A stretch of DNA of 64,000 nucleotides from Chloroflexota bacterium (GTDB lineage Bacteria > Chloroflexota > Dehalococcoidia > Lucifugimonadales > Australimonadaceae), in assembly GCA_028874795.1 (NCBI GenBank), contig JAPPHT010000010.1:31187-95186 (forward strand), written 5' to 3'. The translations under genes and the position numbers were made by a program. Below, piece by piece: positions 1-9,262 of the stretch; the stretch's first letter is position 1, and every line of letters begins with the position of its first letter. The notes under the pieces are model-generated. The model saw only the letters and a list, made by a program, of their open reading frames with translations. It made no database searches and had not been told where the DNA came from.

Positions 1-1
1 C

Positions 2-133
2 TACTTCTCGGTTGGCGTGTTAGTGGTGCTCGTGCTCGTGTATGCGCCGGACGGCGTTACGCCGCTGCTCTCACGTGTGCGGGAGCGGTGGACGGCGCGC
101 AGACGTCTGCGCCGGGCTGTTGCTGAAGAGTAG
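2..133 (+). CDS. C-terminal fragment of a membrane protein, possibly branched-chain amino acid ABC permease (truncated by window start)
   Basis: Open frame from base 2 ending TAG 131-133: YFSVGVLVVLVLVYAPDGVTPLLSRVRERW...; faces a LivJ-like binding protein gene. Confidence 0.45.
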   Translation, partial: YFSVGVLVVLVLVYAPDGVTPLLSRVRERWTARRRLRRAVAEE

Positions 134-137
134 ACAC

Positions 138-178
138 AGCGTCCGCTCGTCCCCCTGAACCGGGGACGGACGGACGCT
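138..178. terminator. Bidirectional terminator-like hairpin between convergent genes
   Basis: agcgtccgctcgtcccc / ggggacggacggacgct arms with one mismatch and one GU; no T tract. Confidence 0.5.
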
Positions 179-204
179 GCGGTACCGCAATGACGCGGCG
201 GCTG

Positions 205-1452
205 CTACTCGGTAACGATGCGCTCCGTTACGAGTTCGCCGTTGACGATCTTCCAGATCCCCATGGCGCCGGTAACGTCGCCATTCTCATCGACGTCAAC
301 TGGCCCCGAGGCTCCCTGGTAGTTGATCTCCCTGCCGTCGCGCAGGAGTTCGAGCGCGCGCTGGATCTCCTCCACGCCGGGACCAACCTCCTCACCCGGC
401 GGTGCGGAGACGGCACGTATGGAGTCGCGGATGGCCGTGGGGTCCGATGAGCCTGCCGCCTCAGCGGCGAGGGCGAAGATGACCGCCGCGTCGTAGGACT
501 CGCGGATGAACGGCAGTGACAGGTCGTTGTTGTAGGCGGCCATGTAGTCGCCGTCGAACTGCGCGCGGTCTTCGTTCTCCAGCGCCTCGGGAGCGGTGCC
601 GTACATGCCCTCGAGGTGCTCGGCGCCTACGGCGTCGATGAGGTCGTTGGACTTGCTTCCGTCCACGAAGAGGAAGGTATCGGCGGCGCCGCTCTCGATG
701 GCTTCGCGGATGTAGACGCCCGCGCTGACAGGGAAGCTGATGGCGATCAGCACGTCGGGGTCGTTCGCGGTTGCCTGGGCCAATTCGGAGGCGTAGGAAG
801 GTTGTTCAGCTTCGTGCGGCACCGTTACTACCTGCCCTCCCAGCGCGGTGAAGGACGCCTCGAACTGGTCGGCCAGCCCCTGGCCGTAGGCATCATTGAT
901 GTAGAGCGCGCCTGCGGAGCGGTAACCGAGGTCGTTGTAGGCGAGCTTCGCAAGCACGACACCCTGGAATGCGTCCGACGGTGCTGTGCGGAACACGAAG
1001 TTGTTGTCGTCCAGGACGGTGATGGTGGGAGACGTGGCTGACGGCGACATGAGGGGCACTTCCCCGTCGATCGTGACTGCGCGCGCGACCGCCTGTGTGT
1101 GGCTGCTGCGCAGCGGACCTACGATGGCGGACACGCTGTCCACGTCGACGAGCTTGCGGGCGGCGTCCACGGCAGTGATGTCGGTGGTGCCTGCATCCTC
1201 GGAAACGACCTCGATCTGGCGTCCTCCGAGAACGCCTCCGGCTTCGTTGACGTGGGTGGCGGCAAGCATCACCCCCTGGTCCATCAACGTTCCGAACTCG
1301 GACAGTTCGCCGGTGAACTCCATAAGCGAACCGATCTGTACCGGTTCATCTTCTCCACATGCTGTCAGCGTCATTCCGATGGACATGCCCAGCACAACCA
1401 ACAGTCCGATGCAGACTGACCTTGCGGTCATCAACCACCTCCTTGGGGGCAC
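205..1452 (-). CDS. ABC transporter substrate-binding protein (LivJ-type, branched-chain amino acid family)
   Basis: Lipoprotein signal (LTACGE), IGSLMEFTGELSEFG...GVMLAATHVNEAGGVLGGRQIEVV, IVGPLRSS motifs. Confidence 0.85.
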   Translation of the reverse strand: MPPRRWLMTARSVCIGLLVVLGMSIGMTLTACGEDEPVQIGSLMEFTGELSEFGTLMDQGVMLAATHVNEAGGVLGGRQIEVVSEDAGTTDITAVDAARKLVDVDSVSAIVGPLRSSHTQAVARAVTIDGEVPLMSPSATSPTITVLDDNNFVFRTAPSDAFQGVVLAKLAYNDLGYRSAGALYINDAYGQGLADQFEASFTALGGQVVTVPHEAEQPSYASELAQATANDPDVLIAISFPVSAGVYIREAIESGAADTFLFVDGSKSNDLIDAVGAEHLEGMYGTAPEALENEDRAQFDGDYMAAYNNDLSLPFIRESYDAAVIFALAAEAAGSSDPTAIRDSIRAVSAPPGEEVGPGVEEIQRALELLRDGREINYQGASGPVDVDENGDVTGAMGIWKIVNGELVTERIVTE

Positions 1453-1463
1453 GTGTGATCAGT

Positions 1464-2594
1464 TCACCACTGGACGAACATCGGCATGACCACGTGAACG
1501 TATTCGCCGCCGTCGTCCACCGGGCGGATCACGCCCGGACTGGACGAGGTGGTCATCTCCAGGGCGACCTTGTCCTTGCCTATCACGCTGAGCACGTCGC
1601 TGAGGTAGCGGCTGCTGAAGGCGATCTTCCCTTCCGCGCCCTCGACGTCTGCCTCCAGGTTGCCCGTGTTGTCGCCGACTTCCTCAGCCCGCGACGAGAT
1701 CGTGAGCGCGCCCGTGCCTTCTCCCTCCGCGCTCATCTGCAGCCGGATGATGCCTGAGCCGTCCTTCGCGAAGATGGCGGCCGTTCGCGTCGCCCGCTGC
1801 AACTCGCTGAGTCCGATGATGGCGCGCGTGCCGTGCTCCTGCGGGATCAGCTGGGCGTAGTTGGGGAACGTTCCCTGGATGAGCTGCGAGACCACCTCGA
1901 CGTTCTTGAAGCGGAACAGCACCTGGCTGCGCTGCGTCGTGACAACGATGTCGACCGGATCGTCGCTGTCCAGGAGACGCTCGATGTCCGAGAGCGTGCG
2001 GGCCGGGACGATGACCGAGACCCGCTCGCTGGCAGGCTCCAGCAGTTGCGCCTTGCGTACCGCAAGCCGGAAGCCGTCGGCGGCTGCGAACGTAACGTTG
2101 GTGCCGTCGAGCTCGATGTTGACCCCGGTCAGTACGGGCCGGGAGTCCTCCACCGCCGCCGCGAGCACCACTTGGTGGATCGCGTCGCGCAGCGCCCTGC
2201 CCGACATCTTCGTTGAGACGCCCTGGTCTATCGCGGGGATGGGCGGAAACTCCTCGGCAGCTGTGCCGTTGATGTTGGCCTTGGTCCTGTCGCCCTCGAC
2301 GGAGATGCCGCCTCCCTGGGAAGCGGTCTGGACCCTGATGGTCTGCCGTTCGAGCGAGTTGACGAAGTCGGTCAAGAGCCGCGCCGGGATCGTTACGGCT
2401 CCCTCTTCCTGGATGTCAGCGCCTATCCATGTGCTTATCGCAACTTCAAGGTTGGTGGCGGAGAGCTTCAGCCGGCCTTCGTCCGTCGAGAGGAGAACGT
2501 GCTGCGTGATGGGGAGCGTCGTGCGCGTGGCAACGGCGGGCTGCACGATGCTGAGTCCCTGGCTGAGATTCTCCTGTAGGCAGTGCAACTGCAT
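1464..2594 (-). CDS. dnaN: DNA polymerase III subunit beta (sliding clamp)
   Basis: 376 aa; MQLHCLQENLSQGLSIVQPAVATRTTLPITQHVLL, ...RPVLTGVNIELDGTNVTFAAADGFRLAV, C-term PVDDGGEYVHVVMPMFVQW. Confidence 0.95.
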   Translation of the reverse strand: MQLHCLQENLSQGLSIVQPAVATRTTLPITQHVLLSTDEGRLKLSATNLEVAISTWIGADIQEEGAVTIPARLLTDFVNSLERQTIRVQTASQGGGISVEGDRTKANINGTAAEEFPPIPAIDQGVSTKMSGRALRDAIHQVVLAAAVEDSRPVLTGVNIELDGTNVTFAAADGFRLAVRKAQLLEPASERVSVIVPARTLSDIERLLDSDDPVDIVVTTQRSQVLFRFKNVEVVSQLIQGTFPNYAQLIPQEHGTRAIIGLSELQRATRTAAIFAKDGSGIIRLQMSAEGEGTGALTISSRAEEVGDNTGNLEADVEGAEGKIAFSSRYLSDVLSVIGKDKVALEMTTSSSPGVIRPVDDGGEYVHVVMPMFVQW

Positions 2595-2754
2595 CTTCAG
2601 ACCTCAATACGTTGTGGTTTTGCGGAAAGGAAACCTCTGCCGCGCTTGGCAGCGAAGTATAGGCGACGCGCCGAGAAGGGGTCAACGAACGGATCTGTAG
2701 GGAAGTGATGATGCCCGCGGCGTTTCCGGTCCGATGAAGGACCGTCCACCGTGG

Positions 2755-3240
2755 CTATTGCTCCGACAGGAAGGTGACGAGCGTGTCCAGCTCCTCGGCT
2801 GAGAGCTGGGTGGCGAAGTCCGGTGGCATCAGGCCGTCGTCGTAGCCCTCGACGACTTCGGCGGACGGGTCCAGGATCGATGTGCGGATGTAGTCGGCGC
2901 CCTTGGAGCCGACCCCGTCAAGTGCAGGGCCATCCGTGGAGTCCCGTGACTGGGAGACCGAGTCCAGCATGTGACAGGTCGCGCAGGCGTAGGTGATGAA
3001 GAGCACTCTCCCGCTGCCTCCCCCGTTCGTAGCGGGCGTGGGCGTTGGCGTTGGCTGCACGGTCGCCCCGGCGGGCGGCTCGCAGTCGACGCCGGCCGCT
3101 CCGACGATCTGCCCTTCCTGGGCGAGATAGCACTCAGGTGTCGCAACGACGCTGGTGCCCCCGCATGCCGTGATGACGGCGAGCATGGCCAGGGATGTGA
3201 TGGCGAGCAGTATGGAGAGTGTGGAACGGCGGAGTCGCAC
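2755..3240 (-). CDS. c-type cytochrome lipoprotein
   Basis: Lipobox ITACGG, Pro/Thr linker, single CXXCH heme motif (YACATCHMLD), downstream GLMPPDFATQLSAEELDTLVTFLSEQ. Confidence 0.85.
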   Translation of the reverse strand: MRLRRSTLSILLAITSLAMLAVITACGGTSVVATPECYLAQEGQIVGAAGVDCEPPAGATVQPTPTPTPATNGGGSGRVLFITYACATCHMLDSVSQSRDSTDGPALDGVGSKGADYIRTSILDPSAEVVEGYDDGLMPPDFATQLSAEELDTLVTFLSEQ

Positions 3241-3271
3241 GCGGCCTCTATGTCGGAGGAGCAGGGGCAGT

Positions 3272-3296
3272 TGTGATTTCTATCACGTTGTATCAC
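3272..3296 (-). promoter_or_regulatory. CRP/FNR-family-like palindrome upstream of the cytochrome gene
   Basis: TGTGA-N6-TCACG (3272-3287) plus an extra TCAC half-site 10 bp further at 3293-3296. Confidence 0.4.
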
Positions 3297-3431
3297 CCGC
3301 CGATTCGCCGTGTCAAGGAAGCAACGCCGGATGCGGGCGCCCGTGGCTCGTGCATGGCGGACAGCAAGAGAGGCGGCCGGCGTTCTCCCCAGATAGCCGG
3401 ACCGCCCCTCCCCTTCGGCGGGAACGCTGCC

Positions 3432-3656
3432 CTAACTTGCCCGCTTGACCTCCAGGGTCTCCCCCGGGGCGAGGGCAACGCGTCGTACGTTGATGCCGAG
3501 CTTGAGAAGCCAGTACCCGAGCGTCGCCTTGGATACTTCCAACTCGGCCGCAGTGGCCGAGAGGCCGTTCTCGTTGATCATCTCGGGCAGCAGGCGTTCG
3601 AGCGGTTGATGGAACCGCTCCTCCACCTGTTGCATGAGCCGGGTCTTGCGCGCCAT
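3432..3656 (-). CDS. Small helix-turn-helix-like protein
   Basis: MARKTRLMQQVEERFHQPLERLLPEMINENGLSATAAELEVSKATLGYWLLKLGI; start at 3656 preceded by GAGGAGGG. Confidence 0.6.
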   Translation of the reverse strand: MARKTRLMQQVEERFHQPLERLLPEMINENGLSATAAELEVSKATLGYWLLKLGINVRRVALAPGETLEVKRAS

Positions 3657-3690
3657 GTGCTTACCCTCCTCTGCTGAGTGTTCGGGGCAG

Positions 3691-3721
3691 ATTCTACACC
3701 GCCGGATGGCAAAAGTGTCAA
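3691..3721 (-). promoter_or_regulatory. Sigma-70-like promoter for the 3432-3656 gene
   Basis: On minus strand TTGACA (3721-3716), 19-nt spacer, TAGAAT (3696-3691). Confidence 0.4.
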
Positions 3722-3873
3722 TGTTTGGCATACGACTTGTCCGGACTTTGGACTAGTATGAAGTTTAGGCAAAGTATAAGAAACGTCCAGAACACCTCCC
3801 GTCCCACTCCTGTTCGCTACAATGCGAGGCCGTCCCCGCACGGACCGCATCCCAGCCAACCGAGGTTGCCCCC

Positions 3874-4341
3874 TTGCCCGACGAACTGCTCGTGCTCCTG
3901 ACCGCCATGACGCCCATCGGCGAACTGCGCGCCTCCATACCCCTCGCGATCACCTCCATGGAGATGCCGTGGCCCCGGGCGTTCGGCCTGTCCGTCGTCG
4001 GCAACGTCATCCCCGTGCCGTTCATCCTCTATGCCCTGCGGATGGTCGGCGCCCGGATCGAGGCGCAGCAGAACGTCGCGGGACGCCTCCTGCGCTGGCG
4101 CACCGCTCGCATCCAGCAGTCGTGGGGGCCGCTCGTGCGGCGCTACGGCTTCTTCGGCATCGTGCTCGCGGTCGCCATACCGCTCCCGCTCACCGGCGCC
4201 TGGACCGGCGCGCTGATCGTGTGGACGCTCCACGTGCCGGCCCGCCGGGGGCTGCCGGCGATAGCGATGGGCGTCGTGATCGCGGGCATCGTCGTAACGG
4301 CGCTGACCCTGGCCGGCATCGAGCTCATCCGCTTGACCTGA
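3874..4341 (+). CDS. Small multidrug export family membrane protein
   Basis: TPIGELRASIPLAITS...NVIPVPFILYAL...YGFFGIVLAVAIPLPLTGAWTGAL characteristic of the Sm_multidrug_ex family. Confidence 0.8.
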   Translation: MPDELLVLLTAMTPIGELRASIPLAITSMEMPWPRAFGLSVVGNVIPVPFILYALRMVGARIEAQQNVAGRLLRWRTARIQQSWGPLVRRYGFFGIVLAVAIPLPLTGAWTGALIVWTLHVPARRGLPAIAMGVVIAGIVVTALTLAGIELIRLT

Positions 4342-4486
4342 GCCCCGCCCGGGCGCCCTGCACCGAGGGGAATGACACGCGCCTCTTGACAGGTGCGCCC
4401 GAGTCGCTCCCCTGCCCTGCCGGCCTCGGCGGCCTCGCGCGCGAACGTATAGAATCGAGGAGCGGCAGCTGCCGCCGCGGAAGTGG

Positions 4487-4981
4487 ATGTTGAACCCCTG
4501 GGGAAAGACCAGGCGCAATCACGGGTTGGAGCACGCGACCATTTCGCTGCTGCTGTTGCCGTCGGTCAGCGGCAGACCGCTGGCCGGCTATTCCATCCCG
4601 GCGGGATTCCTGGTGGTGGGCGACATCCCCACCCAGCAGGTGGAAGCCTCCGCGCACGAGGCGCTCCGGCGGATGCAGGCCGGAGAGGGAAGCCTCGCCG
4701 TTTCTCCGTTCTGCGGCACCAACATCGTGGTGGGCGCCGGGCTCGCGACCGTGGCGTCGCTCGCCGGCTTTCGCATGGCCGGCGGTGGAAGTCGCGGGCT
4801 GAGCCGTGCCTTCTCCAACACCATGTTCGCCATCGTCGCGTCGCGTCCCCTCGGCCGGCTCGTCCAGGAACGCTGCACGACGTCCGCCGACGTCGGCGCG
4901 ATGTCCATCCGCAGCGTCACTCGTCACCGCGTAGGACCGGTCACCGTTCACTGGGTCGCGACGCGTTTCGCGAGCGGCTGA
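4487..4981 (+). CDS. Conserved hypothetical membrane protein (DUF6391-like)
   Basis: RRNHGLEHATISLL ... AEASAHEALRRMQAGEGSLAVSPFCGTN. Confidence 0.55.
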   Translation: MLNPWGKTRRNHGLEHATISLLLLPSVSGRPLAGYSIPAGFLVVGDIPTQQVEASAHEALRRMQAGEGSLAVSPFCGTNIVVGAGLATVASLAGFRMAGGGSRGLSRAFSNTMFAIVASRPLGRLVQERCTTSADVGAMSIRSVTRHRVGPVTVHWVATRFASG

Positions 4982-4997
4982 ATCGACGCTCGGCCGG

Positions 4998-5780
4998 CTA
5001 CCGTCCGACGAACACCGGGGCGCGCTTCTCCACGAACGCGGTGTGCCCCTCCCGCCTGTCCTGGGTGAGCGCAAGCATCGCGGAGCAGCGCTGCTCATAC
5101 TGGATGCCATTGTCCAGGTCCACGTCCATCGCCACGTTCACTGCGTTCTTGATGCTGGCGAGCGAGAGCGGCGGAAGCTCCAGCAGCCGCGCCGCCCAGG
5201 CGCGGGCCTCGTTCATCAGCGCCCCCGGTGAGGAGATGGCGTTCACGAGTCCCCAGGACTGCGCGGTCTGCGCGTCGATGAACCTGCCGAACAGCATCAT
5301 CTCCTTGGCGCGCGCCGGGCCGATGAGGCGGGGCAGGCGCTGCGTGCCGCCCGCGCCGGGCAGGATGCCGAGCGTCAGCTCCGGCAGCGCCATCCGCGCC
5401 TCGGAGCTGGCGATCCGCAGGTCGCACGCCATCGCCAGCTCGAGGCCGCCGCCCGCCGCAACGCCGTTGACCGCGGCGATGCTCACCTGGTTGAGACGCT
5501 CCAGGCGGCGGAAGGCAGGCGAGATGACGGCGGACGTGCGCGCGAGCGAGAGGTCGTCGAGGTTCTCGGTGCGCTCCTTGATGTCCGCTCCCGCGCAGAA
5601 CGCCCGGCCCGCCCCGGTCACGATCAGGACGCGGACGCCGTCGTCCGTCTCCAGCCGGGTGACGAGGTCCTGGAGTTCCCCGGTGACCTCACGGCTGATG
5701 GCGTTCAGACGTTCCTGCCGGTTGAGCGTCAGCAGGCCGAGCGGACCTTCGGTCTCGAACTTGATCGTCTGGTACGTCAT
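4998..5780 (-). CDS. Enoyl-CoA hydratase/isomerase family protein
   Basis: GPLGLLTLNRQERLNAISREV, GAGRAFCAGADIKE, GGGLELAMACDLRIASSEARMALPELTLGILPGAGGTQRLPRLIG. Confidence 0.92.
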   Translation of the reverse strand: MTYQTIKFETEGPLGLLTLNRQERLNAISREVTGELQDLVTRLETDDGVRVLIVTGAGRAFCAGADIKERTENLDDLSLARTSAVISPAFRRLERLNQVSIAAVNGVAAGGGLELAMACDLRIASSEARMALPELTLGILPGAGGTQRLPRLIGPARAKEMMLFGRFIDAQTAQSWGLVNAISSPGALMNEARAWAARLLELPPLSLASIKNAVNVAMDVDLDNGIQYEQRCSAMLALTQDRREGHTAFVEKRAPVFVGR

Positions 5781-5813
5781 GGGATCGCATCGCCTCCGTG
5801 GTCTCGGTGGTAT

Positions 5814-5863
5814 AAGAAAAGCCGGGGCGCATGGGAGGTTGATTGACCCCCATGCGCCCCGGC
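5814..5863 (-). terminator. Rho-independent terminator on minus strand
   Basis: 15-bp perfect inverted repeat GCCGGGGCGCATGGG (5821-5835) / CCCATGCGCCCCGGC (5849-5863), followed on minus strand by TTTTCTT. Confidence 0.8.
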
Positions 5864-5871
5864 ACTATAGT
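5843..5871 (+). promoter_or_regulatory. Sigma-70-like promoter for tRNA-Arg
   Basis: TTGACC (5843-5848), 17-bp spacer, TATAGT (5866-5871), 9 nt before tRNA 5' end. Confidence 0.7.
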
Positions 5872-5880
5872 CGAAGAGAG

Positions 5881-5957
5881 GCCCCAGTAGCTCAGTAGGA
5901 TAGAGCGGCTGCCTTCTAAGCAGCGGGTCACGGGTTCGAATCCTGTCTGGGGCGCCA
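5881..5957 (+). tRNA. tRNA-Arg (anticodon TCT), CCA encoded
   Basis: gccccag...ctggggc acceptor pairing, anticodon arm gctgc-cttctaa-gcagc, T-loop gttcgaatc, 3' CCA. Confidence 0.96.
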
Positions 5958-5967
5958 GTCCCCCGCC

Positions 5968-6717
5968 TCACTCGTCCAGCTGACCGCCCAGGTCGAAGTC
6001 CATCCCCTCGAAGAGGGGCAGCGCGGGTTCGCCGGCAGTCTCCCGCCGCATCTCCGCCTGCATCGCCCGGAGGAGACTGATGGCGACGTCGATGTACTCG
6101 GCCGTAAGCGGGACCGAGAGCCGCCGCCCGGCAGCCGTGATGTGCAGTCCGTCTGACGATGGCTCTTCCGAGGTTGCTTCAGGAGCAGCGGCCAGAGAGT
6201 CTGCAGCAATCCTCTGGCGCCCCGCAGAATATTCTGCCCTTTTCTCTGCCCGGACAGGCCGGCCCAGGACCCGTATCGCGTCGGTCAGGTGCTTCTGGAT
6301 CAGCGGGGCCCGTTTGACGATCTCATCCCGGGGCGCCCGGGAGATCTCCTCGAGCCCCACCAGCAGGCTCATGTCGTCAGGCACCTCTCCCTCGAAGCGT
6401 GTGTAGAGCTGGCTCAGCAGTTCGACGCGCTGGAACGCTTCGGCCGTCGCTTCCAGGCCTTCCTCGGGGTTCGTGGGGTGGAGGACCCGCTGGGCCAGTT
6501 GGGAGACGCGGAGCTCGCCGCGCCCTTCCACGAGGCCGAAGTCACGCAGCGCTGCGACCTTGGCGAACAGGGTGCCACTCCCCTCGGCCATCCCCAGTTC
6601 CCACGCCAACCCTTTGACGCTCACCGTGCCCTTGAACTTGTTCAGGATGCGGTTCGCTATCTCCACCGCGTCCCCGAACCTGATGTCCGGGTAGCTGTAC
6701 TGTCCCAGTTTCGCCAT
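5968..6717 (-). CDS. Hypothetical protein with possible N-terminal winged-helix
   Basis: 249 aa, MAKLGQYSYPDIRFGDAVEIANRILNKFKGTVSVKGLAWELGM...; GGGAGAGGAAAT RBS-like upstream. Confidence 0.65.
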   Translation of the reverse strand: MAKLGQYSYPDIRFGDAVEIANRILNKFKGTVSVKGLAWELGMAEGSGTLFAKVAALRDFGLVEGRGELRVSQLAQRVLHPTNPEEGLEATAEAFQRVELLSQLYTRFEGEVPDDMSLLVGLEEISRAPRDEIVKRAPLIQKHLTDAIRVLGRPVRAEKRAEYSAGRQRIAADSLAAAPEATSEEPSSDGLHITAAGRRLSVPLTAEYIDVAISLLRAMQAEMRRETAGEPALPLFEGMDFDLGGQLDE

Positions 6718-7156
6718 TTCCTCTCCCTCCGCTGCTGAATCATTCTACCCCGGCGCAGAGTTTATCTGCGCGCAGGGAGCATTCTGCAGGAGCGGCACAG
6801 AGAAAGCAACAGAACATTGCTACGCATTTCCCTGTGTTTCGCTACAGCTCTATCTGCGAACTGCTACTGGCACTCCTGGAAACTGCTGGAAGAGCCTCTG
6901 TTTCCTCCCTGCGTGGAGGCGTGAGGGTCGTGCCATCGGGGACTTGCGCGGTCGGGGCGACTCGTGTTCAGAGGTCACACCACTGCGCATGGTGGCGAGA
7001 GGACGTTCGGACACTTCGAGATGAGTGCAAGGCCATCTCAGCCAAGTGGAGGCGTCGTACGGGGCTTCTCAGGCGTGGCGGGGTTGTTCGGTGGTACTGT
7101 GGCATTTACGATTCTGTCTCGCGGTCCACTCTCACGCGAACGTACCAGGAGGACGC

Positions 7157-7609
7157 ATGGTCAAGGTTGGCGACGCGGCGCCCGATTTCACCGCGGCGGC
7201 TGACACGGGCGAGGAGTTCACGCTCGGTTCGCTGCGCGGCAGCAGGGTCGTCCTCTACTTCTACCCGAAGGACAACACTCCGGGCTGTACGCAGGAGGCT
7301 TGCGATTTTCGGGACCTCTCCCCTGCCCTGTCCGAGAAGAACGCCGTCGTGGTCGGCGTCAGCATCGACAGCGTCAAGTCGCACCGGAACTTCAAGAACA
7401 GGTACTCCCTGCCGTTCACCCTCGTTGCCGACCCGGACAAGGCGATCGTCAACCGGTACGGGGTCTGGGTCGAGAAGAAGAACTACGGGCGTTCCTACAT
7501 GGGCGTGGCGCGGACGACGCTCGTCATAGACGAAAACGGTGTCATCGAACACGTCTTCGACAACGTGAAGGTCAAAGGCCACGCTGGCGCAGTCCTTGGA
7601 TCGCTCTAG
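7157..7609 (+). CDS. Peroxiredoxin, Bcp/AhpC-TSA family
   Basis: MVKVGDAAPDFTAAADTGEEFTLGSLRGSRVVLYFYPKDNTPGCTQEACDFRD; AGGAGG RBS at 7147. Confidence 0.93.
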   Translation: MVKVGDAAPDFTAAADTGEEFTLGSLRGSRVVLYFYPKDNTPGCTQEACDFRDLSPALSEKNAVVVGVSIDSVKSHRNFKNRYSLPFTLVADPDKAIVNRYGVWVEKKNYGRSYMGVARTTLVIDENGVIEHVFDNVKVKGHAGAVLGSL

Positions 7610-8453
7610 CGCACCGCCTCCTGCCCCCGCCCTCAACCGGCGGGACAGTGCCGCCACGTTCGTCCGGGGCGCGTTGGCTATCGCCCTCCTGCTCGTGCCG
7701 TTCCAGTCCGCCTGCACGCCGACCGCAGGCCCGGGCGAGCCTGCCCTGGTGGTGGGAATCGCTGCCAGCGTACAGCCGGTCGTGGTCGAACTGGCTGCGC
7801 GTTTCGAGGCTGAGCACGGGATACCCGTAACGCTCGTCACCGGTTCGTCCGGGACGCTGGCCGAGCAGCTTCGACAGGGCGCGCCTCTCGACCTGATCAT
7901 CTCTGCTGACAGTCGCTATACGTCAGATCTCGCGGCCGAGGCCTTGCTCGACCCGGGCAGCATCACGGCGCTTGTCCGGGGTGAGCTCGTCGCGGTCACC
8001 AACCTGGACTCCTCCGCCGGATCAGTTGCGCTGCTCCTGGAAGCCGCCGCCGTGCGCCACGTCGCGCTGGCGAACCCGGACCTGGCTCCGTACGGTGACG
8101 CGGCGAGGCGCTACATCCAGGGCCAGGGCCTCTGGGAGGAAACAGCCGGACGCATCGTTTACGGCGAGAACGTCGCCCAGGCGTTCCAGTTCGTTGCCAC
8201 CGGTAATGCGGAGTTGGGCTTCGTTCCGCGCTCACTGCTCATCGCCTCGGACGCGGAGGGCGTGCACGAGCTCCCTGCTCTCCCTCCGGAGGCAAGCGCC
8301 CCCTTGCAGGTCACCGCGGGTGTCAGCGCGGGGTCCGGCTCCGGCGATGCGGCCCGCCGCTTCATCCGGTCACTGGGCGATGAGCGTACCCTCGAGACGT
8401 GGCGCAGGTTCGGCTACGCCCATCTTGGTAAGGTTGACGTCGCGGAGCGATGA
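7596..8453 (+). CDS. modA: Molybdate ABC transporter substrate-binding protein
   Basis: Lipobox FQSAC; VVGIAASVQPVVVELAARFEAEHGIPVTLVTGSSGTLAEQLRQGAPLDLIISAD. Confidence 0.88.
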   Translation: MDRSSAPPPAPALNRRDSAATFVRGALAIALLLVPFQSACTPTAGPGEPALVVGIAASVQPVVVELAARFEAEHGIPVTLVTGSSGTLAEQLRQGAPLDLIISADSRYTSDLAAEALLDPGSITALVRGELVAVTNLDSSAGSVALLLEAAAVRHVALANPDLAPYGDAARRYIQGQGLWEETAGRIVYGENVAQAFQFVATGNAELGFVPRSLLIASDAEGVHELPALPPEASAPLQVTAGVSAGSGSGDAARRFIRSLGDERTLETWRRFGYAHLGKVDVAER

Positions 8454-9121
8454 TGGACTGGGACGCCCTGAGACTGAGCCTGCAGACCGGCCTTGCGAGT
8501 ACGGCGCTTGCGTTCGTAGTCGGCATCCCGGTTGCATGGGGGCTCTCGCGCCTGCGCGGGTGGACACATGACCTGCTGTCGTCGTCGGTGCTCGTCCCCA
8601 TGGTGCTGCCTCCCACGGTGCTGGGCTACTATCTGCTGGTGGCGGTTGGTCGCAACTCCCCCGTCGGGAGTGTGCTGGATGCGCTGTTCGGGTTCAGCTT
8701 CGTCTTCCAGTGGAGCGGCGCCGTGCTGGCCGCCTTCTTCGTTTCGGTGCCCTTCCTCATCCGCACCGCACAGGCGGGCTTCGAGTCCGTGGACCACGCT
8801 CTGGAGGAGGCGGCCCGTACGCTCGGGCAGACCGAGTGGACCGTCTTCACGCGCATAACGCTCCCCCTCGCCTGGCGAGCGGTGATGACCGGCGTCAGCC
8901 TCGCGCTTGCGCGCGCGACAGGCGAATTCGGCGCAACGCTGATGGTGGCGGGGAGCATTCCCGAGCGCACGCGCACGATGCCCATCGCTATCTACGAGGC
9001 CGTGCTGACCGGACGGACGAGCGAGGCCCAGGTGCTCGCCCTCACGCTTACTCTGACCGCCAGCGGCCTGCTCGTAGCCGTCGCCTTCGGGATGCGGCGC
9101 AGGGGCCCGCGCTCGCACTGA
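8450..9121 (+). CDS. modB: Molybdate ABC transporter permease
   Basis: LASTALAFVVGIPVAWGLSR...LPPTVLGYYLLV...EEAARTLGQTEWTVFTRITLPLAWRAV...GEFGATLMVAGSIPERTRTMPIAIYEAV. Confidence 0.9.
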   Translation: MMDWDALRLSLQTGLASTALAFVVGIPVAWGLSRLRGWTHDLLSSSVLVPMVLPPTVLGYYLLVAVGRNSPVGSVLDALFGFSFVFQWSGAVLAAFFVSVPFLIRTAQAGFESVDHALEEAARTLGQTEWTVFTRITLPLAWRAVMTGVSLALARATGEFGATLMVAGSIPERTRTMPIAIYEAVLTGRTSEAQVLALTLTLTASGLLVAVAFGMRRRGPRSH

Positions 9122-9262
9122 AGATAGTCTGAACTGTCCCGCCGCGACATCCGCCCCTTACGCCGCCGCCCGCGGCTGCCCTATTATGGTTCCTGCAGCT
9201 CAGGTACACGGCCATGTCGCCTGGTGGTTCCGTCCGATGAGGACCGAGTTCTCAGGGGTGAG

